From an uncultured Clostridia bacterium (GTDB lineage: Bacteria > Bacillota > Clostridia > Oscillospirales > Oscillospiraceae): DNA of 42,345 nt. Below, in pieces: positions 27,639 to 34,434 of this stretch. Both the position numbers and the translations under genes were made by a program. The first letter of the stretch is position 1; each line of letters opens with the position of its first letter. The notes beneath the pieces are model-generated. The model searched no databases, was not told the origin of the DNA, and saw nothing but the letters and a program-made list of their open reading frames with translations. The DNA lies in contig CAMBAJ010000012.1 of the NCBI GenBank assembly GCA_945864305.1, forward strand, positions 1-42,345, read 5' to 3'.

Positions 27639-27706
27639 AATTACCGCCTTTGCTGGGTGAAAGCTCTGCACAGGTAGTCTGGATTAGAAAGAGGTGAACG
27701 AGAGCA

Positions 27707-27910
27707 ATGAAGGAAGGAATCCATCCCAATTATCAGCAGACTACGATTACTTGCGCCTGCGGTAATGTGATTGAGACAGGTTCTACCAAGAAGGATATCA
27801 AGGTGGAAGTCTGCTCTAAGTGTCACCCCTTCTTCACTGGCAAGCAGAAGCTGGTCGATACCGGCGGACGCGTGGCCAAGTTCAACAAGAAGTTCGGCTT
27901 GGACAAGTAA
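27707..27910 (+). CDS. rpmE: 50S ribosomal protein L31, zinc-binding type
   Basis: A 67-aa large-subunit protein at the central protuberance. Starts [10 protein letters not shown] and has C16, C18, C36 and C39, the zinc ribbon of the C+ form. An AGAAAGAGGTGAA sequence lies shortly upstream. It is a single-gene unit with its own promoter and a strong terminator. Confidence 0.97.
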   Translation: MKEGIHPNYQQTTITCACGNVIETGSTKKDIKVEVCSKCHPFFTGKQKLVDTGGRVAKFNKKFGLDK

Positions 27911-27924
27911 GTCTGACACATCAC

Positions 27925-27957
27925 AAAAGGGTCTGCCATTTCGGCAGACCCTTTTTT
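27925..27957 (+). terminator. rpmE terminator
   Basis: A 13-bp stem AAAAGGGTCTGCC / GGCAGACCCTTTT with loop ATTTC and a T6 run. Confidence 0.95.
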
Positions 27958-28030
27958 ATTTACTTTTTCATGGGATTCGCATATACTATATACGATGTTT
28001 GACAACGACCATTGAGAAGGAGTGTGCGCC

Positions 28031-28546
28031 ATGAAACTGCATCCCGTGGACCTGAAAACGCTGACGCCGGAGATTTTCCGGGTGTTCGGAACCCAAAACG
28101 CGCTGCTGACCGCAGGTGATCGATCCAGCTGCAATACCATGACCATCGGCTGGTGCCAGCTGGGCCGGCTGTGGAGCCTGCCTGCCTGCACGGTCTACGT
28201 GCGCCCGGAGCGCTATACCTATCGATTCATGGAATCCCACGACTATTTTACCGTGTCCATCTTGCCTGCCGCTGAAAAGCAGACCATGGCCTTTTGCGGG
28301 ACCAAAAGCGGCAGGGACGTGGATAAGATCAGGGAATGCGGCCTGACGGTCTGCTACGGCGCCGAAGACGCCCCGTTCTTTGACGAGGCGGAGCTGGTGC
28401 TGGTTTGCAAAAAGATATATGCCCAGGATATGGACCCGACCTATGTGAAGGCGGAGGCGGATGCCATCCTGTCCCACTACGGGGAGGGAAAGGGCAACTG
28501 GCACCGCATGTACGTGGGCCAGGTCGTGGAAGCCTATACGAAATAA
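28031..28546 (+). CDS. Flavin reductase-like (FMN-binding split-barrel) protein
   Basis: A 171-aa protein of the flavin reductase-like family. The characteristic segment is NTMTIGWCQLGRLWSLPACTVYVRPERYTYRF followed by YFTVSILP, which places a flavin phosphate-binding strand and turn. The physiological acceptor is unknown. The ATG at 28031 has AAGGAG at 28015-28020; an in-frame GTG at 28022 is too close to that site. The hflX gene follows after 17 nt with its RBS overlapping this stop codon, so the two are probably one transcript. Confidence 0.82.
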   Translation: MKLHPVDLKTLTPEIFRVFGTQNALLTAGDRSSCNTMTIGWCQLGRLWSLPACTVYVRPERYTYRFMESHDYFTVSILPAAEKQTMAFCGTKSGRDVDKIRECGLTVCYGAEDAPFFDEAELVLVCKKIYAQDMDPTYVKAEADAILSHYGEGKGNWHRMYVGQVVEAYTK

Positions 28547-28563
28547 GGAGAGACATTCCATAC

Positions 28564-29835
28564 ATGCGAGAGACAGAAGAAGTTCGTGACAAAGTGGTGC
28601 TGGTGGGCCTGAGCTCCCCGGTGCTGAAAAGGGCAGAGAACGCCGACGAGGAGACCATGGAGGAGCTCTCCGCCCTGGTGGAGACCGCCGGAGGCGAGAC
28701 CGTGGGTATTGTGCTGCAAAACCGGGCCACGCCGGACCCCCGCACCTTCATCGGCGAGGGCAAGGTGGCGGAGGTCCAGCTGTACTGCGAGAACGTGGGG
28801 GCCACCATGGTCATCTTCGACAATGACCTGTCCCCCTCCCAGCAGCGGGTGCTGACGGAGCTGCTGGGCATCCAGGTGCTGGACCGCTGCGGCCTGATTC
28901 TGGACATTTTTGCCCAGCGGGCCAAGACGAAAGAGGGCCGACTCCAGGTGGAGCTGGCCCAGTACAAGTATCTGCTGCCCCGGCTGACGGGCATGTGGAC
29001 CCACCTGGAGCGCCAGGGCGGCACCAGCGGCAAGGGCCCCATCGGCTCCAAGGGCCCCGGTGAGACCCAGCTGGAGACGGACCGCCGCATTATCCACAAG
29101 AAGATCGACAAGCTGCGGGCGGACCTGGAGGATGTGCGCCGGGTGCGGAGCACCCAGCGCCAGCAGCGCCGGAAGAACGAGATTCCGGTGGTGGCCATCG
29201 TGGGCTATACCAATGCGGGCAAATCTACGCTGCTGAATCAGCTCACCGGCGCGGGCATCCCGGCCAACAACCGGCTGTTCGATACCCTGGACACCACCAG
29301 CCGCCTGCTGACGGTCAGCGACACCCTAGACGTGGTGATCTCCGACACCGTCGGCTTTATCCGCAAGCTGCCCCACCAGCTGGTGGAGGCCTTCAAGGCC
29401 ACTTTGGAGGAGCTGGAGTACGCCGACCTACTGCTCCACGTCATCGACGTGTCCAACCCGGAGTGGCAGTCCCAGGCCCAGGTGGTGGAGAACCTGATTC
29501 TGGAGCTGGGCGCCGGAGACCTGCCCCGCATTGACGTGTTCAACAAGAGCGACTGCGTCCCGGCGGGGGAGATCATGCCCCACGGCGAGGACATCTGCGC
29601 CATCTCCGCCCGCACCGGCGAGGGCATCCCTAAGCTGCTGGAGATGATTGACAAGCGGCTGGACAAAGGCACCCGGCGGGTGGTGCTGCACATTCCCTAT
29701 GACAAGGGCGGCCTGCTGGACATGCTGTACCGGGAGGCCAAGGTGGAGAATGTGGAGTACAGCGAGACCATCGACGTGACAGCGGTCTGTGGCCCACGGA
29801 CTCTGGGCCAGGTGGAACCGTTTATCGAAGAATGA
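28564..29835 (+). CDS. hflX: Ribosome-associated GTPase HflX
   Basis: A 423-aa GTPase that binds the 50S/70S ribosome and helps split stalled ribosomes. The N-terminal HflX domain shows PDPRTFIGEGKV, the domain linker GPGETQLE (164-171) and a coiled-coil stretch. The G domain has the P-loop GYTNAGKS (214-221), G3 DTVGF (261-265) and G4 NKSD (327-330). AAGGAG at 28545-28550 overlaps the preceding stop. The longer open frame back to 28405 overlaps the flavin reductase and does not look like HflX. The last 14 bases overlap the convergent 72-aa gene. Confidence 0.95.
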   Translation: MRETEEVRDKVVLVGLSSPVLKRAENADEETMEELSALVETAGGETVGIVLQNRATPDPRTFIGEGKVAEVQLYCENVGATMVIFDNDLSPSQQRVLTELLGIQVLDRCGLILDIFAQRAKTKEGRLQVELAQYKYLLPRLTGMWTHLERQGGTSGKGPIGSKGPGETQLETDRRIIHKKIDKLRADLEDVRRVRSTQRQQRRKNEIPVVAIVGYTNAGKSTLLNQLTGAGIPANNRLFDTLDTTSRLLTVSDTLDVVISDTVGFIRKLPHQLVEAFKATLEELEYADLLLHVIDVSNPEWQSQAQVVENLILELGAGDLPRIDVFNKSDCVPAGEIMPHGEDICAISARTGEGIPKLLEMIDKRLDKGTRRVVLHIPYDKGGLLDMLYREAKVENVEYSETIDVTAVCGPRTLGQVEPFIEE

Positions 29836-30040
29836 ACGGGGACAGCCTTTCGCCGGTGCGCAGGCCCAGTAGGAAAGCGTGAATGGCGGTGAATTCCAGG
29901 GTTTTCTCGAACTCCTCCCGGCAGTTGGGGTCCAGCCCACTGTCCATCAGGGAGAGCCAGAATTCGTAATCGCCCTGCGGAGCAGCGTCGATTTGCGGCT
30001 TGATGCAATGGGCGTAGAGCCATATGATAAAATCAGACAT
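29822..30040 (-). CDS. Small acidic protein of unknown function, divergent from an XRE regulator
   Basis: A 72-aa acidic protein (MSDFIIWLYAHCIKPQIDAAP ... FILR), predicted helical, with no motif I recognise. The ATG at 30040 has GAAAGGCGG upstream; an extension to 30121 would run through the dyad operator and is less likely. Its 3' end overlaps hflX by 14 nt on the opposite strand. It is transcribed away from a small XRE regulator with a 29-bp-phased dyad between them (30063-30106), so the two are probably regulated together. Function unknown; a toxin-antitoxin-like pair is possible but nothing in the sequence shows it. Confidence 0.55.
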   Translation of the reverse strand: MSDFIIWLYAHCIKPQIDAAPQGDYEFWLSLMDSGLDPNCREEFEKTLEFTAIHAFLLGLRTGERLSPFILR

Positions 30041-30062
30041 TGGAAGACCGCCTTTCGAAAAA

Positions 30063-30106
30063 CGTCCGATTATTCGTGAATTTAAAATATTACGAATAAT
30101 TAGACG
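30063..30106. promoter_or_regulatory. Long dyad operator between the 72-aa gene and the XRE gene
   Basis: Arms CGTCCGATTATTCGT (30063-30077) and ACGAATAATTAGACG (30092-30106) are inverted copies matching at 13 of 15 positions. The AT-rich 14-bp spacer could hold the -10 elements of both divergent genes. Likely target of the adjacent XRE protein. Confidence 0.65.
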
Positions 30107-30121
30107 TGCCAAGGGGGACAT

Positions 30122-30328
30122 ATGAATTTTTACGAAAGATTATGCATGCTCCGCAAGGAGCGGAAAGAGACCCAGGTACAGGTAGCGGAAGCAATTGGTA
30201 TTACAGATAGACAGTATCAACGCTTTGAGGCTGGAGAGCAGAAACCCGGTTTTGACAACCTCTGGGCCATGGCGGACCCCTTCGGGGCATCCGTGGATTA
30301 CTTGATGGGCCGCAGGGAGCAGAGATGA
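30122..30328 (+). CDS. XRE-family helix-turn-helix regulator
   Basis: A 68-aa single-domain HTH protein (ERLCMLRKERKETQVQVAEAIGITDRQYQRFEAGEQKP), the Cro/CI-type fold, with helix 3 around TDRQYQRFE and the usual DYLMGR end. AGGGGG at 30111-30116. Its stop overlaps the next start (ATGA), coupling it to the GNAT gene. Probably represses itself and the divergent 72-aa gene through the dyad upstream. Confidence 0.88.
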   Translation: MNFYERLCMLRKERKETQVQVAEAIGITDRQYQRFEAGEQKPGFDNLWAMADPFGASVDYLMGRREQR

Positions 30329-30888
30329 AAAGGACTGCCATTTTGGAGACACCGCGCTTACGCCTGCGCCCCTTCCGGGACAGCGATGCGGCGGACGTCT
30401 ATGCCTACGCGAAGGACCCGGCCGTGGGTCCCATTGCGGGCTGGCCGCCTCACCGGAGTGAGCAGGAGAGCCGGGAGATCATCTGGACCGTATTCTCTGC
30501 CCCCGGCGTGTTCGCCATGGAGCTGAAAGAGACCGGAAGTGTGGTGGGTTCCGTGGGGTTTGTGGGGAACCACCCAACCGGGACCATCCCGGACTGTCCC
30601 GATGATGAGGTGGGATATGCCTTGAGCCGGGCCTGCTGGGGGTGGGGATTGATGCCCGAGGCGGTGAACGCCGTGCTGGAATATGGGTTTACCGTGCTTG
30701 ACCTGCGGCGCGTCTGGTGCGGCCACTACGCCGGAAACTGGCGGTCCAAACGGACCATGGAGAAGTGCGGCTTCCGCTATCAGTTCGCGAGAACGGATCA
30801 TGTGGCCCTGATGGGCGAGTTCCGGCAGAGTTATTTCTATCTGTTGACCAAGGAGGACTGGAATGGACGCATATCGGGTGCCCTTTGA
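30325..30888 (+). CDS. GNAT acetyltransferase (RimJ/RimL type)
   Basis: A 187-aa N-acetyltransferase. It opens with ETPRLRLRPFRDSDA, the usual RimJ/L start, and has the acetyl-CoA loop SRACWGWGLMPEAVNAVLEYGF, then LRRVWCGHYAGNWRSKRTMEKCGFR. The acetyl acceptor (ribosomal protein N-terminus, antibiotic or other amine) cannot be told. It overlaps the XRE stop by 4 nt and the YigZ start by 26 nt, so XRE-GNAT-YigZ reads as one transcript. Confidence 0.88.
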   Translation: MKRTAILETPRLRLRPFRDSDAADVYAYAKDPAVGPIAGWPPHRSEQESREIIWTVFSAPGVFAMELKETGSVVGSVGFVGNHPTGTIPDCPDDEVGYALSRACWGWGLMPEAVNAVLEYGFTVLDLRRVWCGHYAGNWRSKRTMEKCGFRYQFARTDHVALMGEFRQSYFYLLTKEDWNGRISGAL

Positions 30889-31501
30889 GAACACTGAGAG
30901 CGAGTTTGTGGAGAAGCGCTCACGCTTCATCAGCCACATCTGGCGGGTGGAGACGGAGGCGGAGGCCAGGGCGCACATTGAGGAGATGAAGAAGAAGTAC
31001 TACGACGCCCGGCACAACTGCTGGTGCTACCTGCTGAAAGAGGGGAACGCGGTCCGCTACTCCGACGACGGAGAGCCCCAGGGCACCGCCGGACAACCCA
31101 TGCTGAACGTATTTCAGCGGGAGGAGGTCACCAACGTCTGCTGTGTGGTAACGCGGTACTTCGGCGGCGTCCTGCTGGGTGCCGGCGGATTGACCAGGGC
31201 CTATACCAAGGGCGCCAAGGACGCCCTGGACGCGGCGGGCATCAGCACCATGAGCCTGTGGACGCTGTGGGACGTGCCCTGTACATACCCGCTGTTGGAG
31301 CGGATGAAGCTGGACATCACTGCCTGCGGCGGCGTGGTGCGGGACGCGGCGTACGCCGCGGATATCACCTTGCGGACGGCCTTTCCGGCCGGTGGCGCGG
31401 AACAGTTCCAGCCCCGTCTGACGGAGCTGTCCGCTGGTCAGCTGGAGATGGTCCCGGCGGGGGAAGAGTTCCTGCCCGGCCCCCGGGAAGACGCAAAATA
31501 G
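30863..31501 (+). CDS. YigZ/IMPACT family protein
   Basis: A 212-aa protein of the UPF0029 (IMPACT/YigZ) family. The N-terminal domain has FVEKRSRFISHIWRV, DARHNCWCYLL, the signature RYSDDGEPQGTAGQPML and VTRYFGGVLLGAGGLTRAY; a smaller C-terminal ferredoxin-like domain follows. The eukaryotic relative IMPACT binds GCN1; the bacterial role is not settled. It overlaps the GNAT gene by 26 nt in another frame and ends at a symmetric terminator. Confidence 0.93.
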   Translation: MDAYRVPFENTESEFVEKRSRFISHIWRVETEAEARAHIEEMKKKYYDARHNCWCYLLKEGNAVRYSDDGEPQGTAGQPMLNVFQREEVTNVCCVVTRYFGGVLLGAGGLTRAYTKGAKDALDAAGISTMSLWTLWDVPCTYPLLERMKLDITACGGVVRDAAYAADITLRTAFPAGGAEQFQPRLTELSAGQLEMVPAGEEFLPGPREDAK

Positions 31502-31507
31502 GTGAAC

Positions 31508-31543
31508 AAAAAGAGCAACGGACTGATTTCCGGTGCTCTTTTT
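31508..31543. terminator. Bidirectional terminator between yigZ and the HMA-like gene
   Basis: Stem AAAAAGAGCA / TGCTCTTTTT, one mismatch, then CGGA / TCCG with a 6-nt loop. A- and T-runs on the two sides suit convergent transcription. Confidence 0.85.
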
Positions 31544-31573
31544 ATGCGGATCATGAGAAAAATGTGTCGGCCT

Positions 31574-31792
31574 TCAATCGTCAGTCCGCACCAGAAACCC
31601 CAATTCCTGAATCTTCTGCCTGATTTCTTCCTGGCGGATGCCGGTGGAATCGTAATCCACGGCCAGACAGCCGTTTTCGCTGATGCTGACGGAGGTGACG
31701 CCGGGCAGGGTGTCCAGTTCCCGCTTCAGCTGGTTCACGTCGTGCTTGCCGTGGACATCGTCTAAAGAGAAATACGTGCTCAGTTGGGACAT
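31574..31792 (-). CDS. HMA-fold-like small protein lacking the CxxC metal site
   Basis: A 72-aa protein with the secondary-structure rhythm of an HMA domain (VNQLKRELDTLPGVTSVSISENGCLAVDYDSTGIRQEEIRQKIQELGFLV). The loop that normally carries MxCxxC reads DVHGKHDVNQ, so the two cysteines are missing. Two His residues there could bind a metal, or the domain could have another job. The ATG at 31792 has GGAAGGAG about 10 nt upstream; the GTG at 31801 is too close to that site. It lies 57 nt after the DMT transporter on the same strand and is probably co-transcribed. Confidence 0.7.
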   Translation of the reverse strand: MSQLSTYFSLDDVHGKHDVNQLKRELDTLPGVTSVSISENGCLAVDYDSTGIRQEEIRQKIQELGFLVRTDD

Positions 31793-31849
31793 GCCATCCA
31801 CTCCTTCCGCCGATAGTATGTCCGGCGGGAAGAAAATTATGGGCAGGTG

Positions 31850-32803
31850 TCAGGCGTGCTGCTTATGCGGAAGGGCGGAAGCACCCTGCCGGTTGACAAT
31901 GAAAATACCGCAGCAGACCAATGCCAGCGCCAGCAGATACTGTGCCCAGGGAAGCTGCCCGCCCTCCCGCAGAAGGAGAATGGACAGCAGAACACCGAAC
32001 ACCGGTGTCATGAATCCGAATACTGCGATGCGGGAGACAGGGTTATACTTCAGGAGCGTGCCCCAGACAGAATAGGCGACAGCGGAGATCAGCGCCATGT
32101 ACAGCAGGAGGAGGGCGCTTTTAAAGGTATCAAACCGGATCCGCCCGCCGCCCGCAAGTCCGATCAGGACCATCACGGCTCCGCCGAGGACGAACTGATA
32201 GCCACTGAGGACCACCGGATTTTCGCGGGCGGAGTAGCCGCGCATCAGAGAAGAAGAGACTGCGTAGGAGAGAGCCGAGATCAAAAGAAATCCCTCACCG
32301 GAGAGAGACATGCCTCCGCCCAGGCTTCCTCCGGACAGATTGACCAGAATAACGCCGGCGAAGCCGATGAGGCAGCCGGTAGCCTTGCGGGCGCTGAAGG
32401 GCTCCTGATGAAAGAAAAAGCAGGCGATCAGAATGGCAAAAAATGTACTTGAGGCCTCAATGATCGACGCTTTGACACCAGAGGTATGGGCCATTCCAAT
32501 ATAATAAAAGACATATTGAAGGATCGTCTGGAACAGACTTAGGACGGCGATCATGGGCCAGGAACCGCGGCGCGGGACCAGCGGTCCGCGATGCTGCAGA
32601 CTGCCAAACAGGATCACTAGGATACCGGCCAGTGTAAAGCGAATACCGCCGAAGAGAAGCTGGGCGAAGGGTTGGCCGGAGTCGATCTGAAACAGTTGAT
32701 ATCCGATTTTGACGCAGGGGAACGCACTGCCCCAGAGAAAGCAGCAAAGCGTAGCCAGCAGGCAGACGACTCCGGCCTGCTGCATGCATTTTTGTGACGG
32801 CAT
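31850..32803 (-). CDS. DMT/EamA-family transporter
   Basis: A 317-aa membrane protein with about ten hydrophobic helices in two related halves (EamA repeat): LLATLCCFLWGSAFPCVKIGY at the N-terminus and LLYMALISAVAYSVWGTLLKYNPVSRIAVFGFMTPVFGVLLS in the second half. These are drug/metabolite exporters of varied substrates; the substrate is not predictable. The ATG at 32803 is chosen because AGGAAGG lies about 12 nt upstream; longer frames to 33166 run across the promoter, terminator and tRNA fragment. Its promoter is at 32847-32875. Confidence 0.9.
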   Translation of the reverse strand: MPSQKCMQQAGVVCLLATLCCFLWGSAFPCVKIGYQLFQIDSGQPFAQLLFGGIRFTLAGILVILFGSLQHRGPLVPRRGSWPMIAVLSLFQTILQYVFYYIGMAHTSGVKASIIEASSTFFAILIACFFFHQEPFSARKATGCLIGFAGVILVNLSGGSLGGGMSLSGEGFLLISALSYAVSSSLMRGYSARENPVVLSGYQFVLGGAVMVLIGLAGGGRIRFDTFKSALLLLYMALISAVAYSVWGTLLKYNPVSRIAVFGFMTPVFGVLLSILLLREGGQLPWAQYLLALALVCCGIFIVNRQGASALPHKQHA

Positions 32804-32846
32804 AATGGTCACACCTTCCTGATTCATATGTGCATGAGAGATTTTC

Positions 32847-32875
32847 ATTATGTCAGACCTGAGAAGAAAGGTCAA
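32847..32875 (-). promoter_or_regulatory. Promoter of the DMT transporter gene
   Basis: Minus strand: TTGACC (32875-32870), 17-bp spacer, CATAAT (32852-32847), preceded by TGA (extended -10). Both hexamers match consensus at 5 of 6 positions. Confidence 0.75.
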
Positions 32876-32948
32876 TGTACAAAAGAGCAAAAGAAAAAAG
32901 ATCAAAGGGAGATTGGGTATCACGAAAAAGAGAAGGAAGCGACAAAAC

Positions 32949-32986
32949 AAAAGAGTTCTGAAGCCTTTCGGTTTCAGAACTCTTTT
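32949..32986. terminator. Terminator abutting the left tRNA fragment
   Basis: Stem AAAAGAGTTCTGAA / TTCAGAACTCTTTT with extra G-U, C-G and C-G pairs closing a TTTC loop. In the minus-strand direction it directly follows the CCA end of the tRNA fragment, so it is probably the original chromosomal terminator of that tRNA gene. Confidence 0.85.
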
Positions 32987-33030
32987 GGTACGCCGTGAGG
33001 GATTCGAACCCCCGGCCTTCTGGTCCGTAG
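32983..33030. repeat. Left att direct repeat (48 bp)
   Basis: Identical over 48 bp to 42291-42338 and in the same orientation. It runs from TTTTGGTACGCC to GGTCCGTAG. The identity stops inside the anticodon loop of the tRNA, where tyrosine integrases typically cross over. Confidence 0.92.
32986..33030 (-). pseudogene. tRNA-Arg(ACG) 3'-half fragment
   Basis: Read on the minus strand: anticodon loop CTACGGA (anticodon ACG), stem CCAGA, variable AGGCC, T arm GGGGG-TTCGAAT-CCCTC, acceptor ACGGCGT, A, CCA. The upstream bases (TGCAG) cannot pair with CCAGA, so the 5' half has been replaced by element sequence and the fragment is not a working tRNA. Confidence 0.8.
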
Positions 33031-33144
33031 CTGCAACCCAGAAATTTTTCTGATGCTTTCCAGCGCTACTCTGGTCTTTTCGCTCCCGTCCCCAATCCTG
33101 TTTGGGCCTGTTCACTCCATTGCTTCCACAAGGAAATTTTCTAG

Positions 33145-33167
33145 TCTGGGTCAGGATATGGGTCAAA
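33145..33167 (+). other. Left candidate integrase arm site
   Basis: TCTGGGTCAG, five bases, GGGTCAAA. The same two blocks with the same 5-nt spacing and orientation occur at 42187-42209 near the other end. The rest of 33031-33240 (between the att repeat and jetD) holds no gene that I can see. Confidence 0.6.
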
Positions 33168-33240
33168 ACTTATGCTAACGCCCCTGTCAAATGCCGCAAG
33201 CCAATAATACCAATTTTGCCGAGATACCCTGCACAAGCCA

Positions 33241-34431
33241 TTACAGTTTCATCGCTGCAAAAGATTCCTGTTCCACTTTGCAGTTGTTTTCTTTCATGAA
33301 GTCAAATATCTCCCTGTATGGATTTAACAACGGATATTGCATAGCTTTCCGGTCTTCTGCCGTCAGTGGACGATAGTGCCCCGCCGTGAAGCAGTCCTTC
33401 AAAGTTGGCAAATCCATCTCCATTGGTTGGAAGGGGATACCGGTCTTTTGTTTTAGATTCTCCAGAATCAGGAAGCCGTGAGGGTCCAAATCTCCGTGAT
33501 GAAAATAGTTGGCATCTGGCTCATTGGAATACACCATACGCAAAAAATTTGCCCGAACAGAATTGGGAAAACCGCCCAGATATAGGACTGCCTGGCTACG
33601 CTCTGACGTATCGTGGTACGTAGTCAGGTTCTCCACCGAGACGACGGTTTTATCCTGCAGGTGTACCGCCTGCACTGTGCTCAGCGCATCAGACGCAAGG
33701 CCAATGCCGCCGGGAAGATTGGCAACGCAAATAGCCGAATCGGCAAAATCCAGAATCCAACCGCCCTTCAGATAAAGGTAGGTTGGGTTTTCAAAAAGAT
33801 TATAATACTCCAGAATTTTATCCTTTTCTACTGGCTGTTCCGTCAGGTCTACCAGCACACTGCGGGTAATCCCTGAAATAGTCTGAAATCGTTTTGAATC
33901 ATGAAATACCGCCTCGGAAAAATTGCGGAGATATGTCTCTTTGCGTAGATGTTCCATCTTCTCCAACGCCAATAAGACATCACGCAGTTTTTCTGTATCT
34001 CCCTGAAGACCATATCCCGGTGACCGTCCTTCCTGCAGCGCAGCGATAGCCTTTTCCGCAAACCGCCTTGTCAGCCCATTCGATCGTCTCTGAGCATCTT
34101 GGAGCAGTTGCATCTGCTCCTGCCGAATCACTTGGGCCGGTTTGCGGCCCAGTAACTTATAGATCTCCGACATCCGTTCTTGGCAGAGGATGAGTTTTGT
34201 ATAATATCCCTGTGCGCTACGGGGAGCAGTGACCATCTGCCACCCGGCCAAGCGGGTAATGGCATCGTCGATTTCCTGTTCATCCATACCCAGATGGTCT
34301 TTATATTGTGGATAGCGCTTGACTACATCCAGTGTCACTGCCCGCCGCTGTCTGCCGTCAGGTGGCTGATCGTATCGCCTTTGTTCGTAGACGTCCACCA
34401 GGGTATTTAATATCTCTCGTACATAATCCAT
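33241..34431 (-). CDS. jetD: Wadjet system nuclease subunit JetD (toprim domain)
   Basis: A 396-aa protein with a mostly helical, winged-helix-like N-terminal half and a C-terminal toprim nuclease domain related to topoisomerase VI/Spo11. Toprim motifs are the Glu strand VVSVENLTTYHD (E267) and the DxD block HHGDLDPHGF (D314, D316), all intact. In Wadjet, JetD cleaves closed circular DNA after loop extrusion by JetABC (family knowledge). Fourth gene of the operon, starting 3 nt after the jetC stop. The DUF2220-type C-terminus fits JetD; the first half is more divergent. Confidence 0.9.
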   Translation of the reverse strand: MDYVREILNTLVDVYEQRRYDQPPDGRQRRAVTLDVVKRYPQYKDHLGMDEQEIDDAITRLAGWQMVTAPRSAQGYYTKLILCQERMSEIYKLLGRKPAQVIRQEQMQLLQDAQRRSNGLTRRFAEKAIAALQEGRSPGYGLQGDTEKLRDVLLALEKMEHLRKETYLRNFSEAVFHDSKRFQTISGITRSVLVDLTEQPVEKDKILEYYNLFENPTYLYLKGGWILDFADSAICVANLPGGIGLASDALSTVQAVHLQDKTVVSVENLTTYHDTSERSQAVLYLGGFPNSVRANFLRMVYSNEPDANYFHHGDLDPHGFLILENLKQKTGIPFQPMEMDLPTLKDCFTAGHYRPLTAEDRKAMQYPLLNPYREIFDFMKENNCKVEQESFAAMKL

Positions 34432-34434
34432 GGT

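Noticed and set aside
32804-33166. Upstream extension of the DMT transporter through the tRNA fragment
   Set aside because: It crosses a promoter, a terminator and the att repeat, and is not membrane-protein-like.
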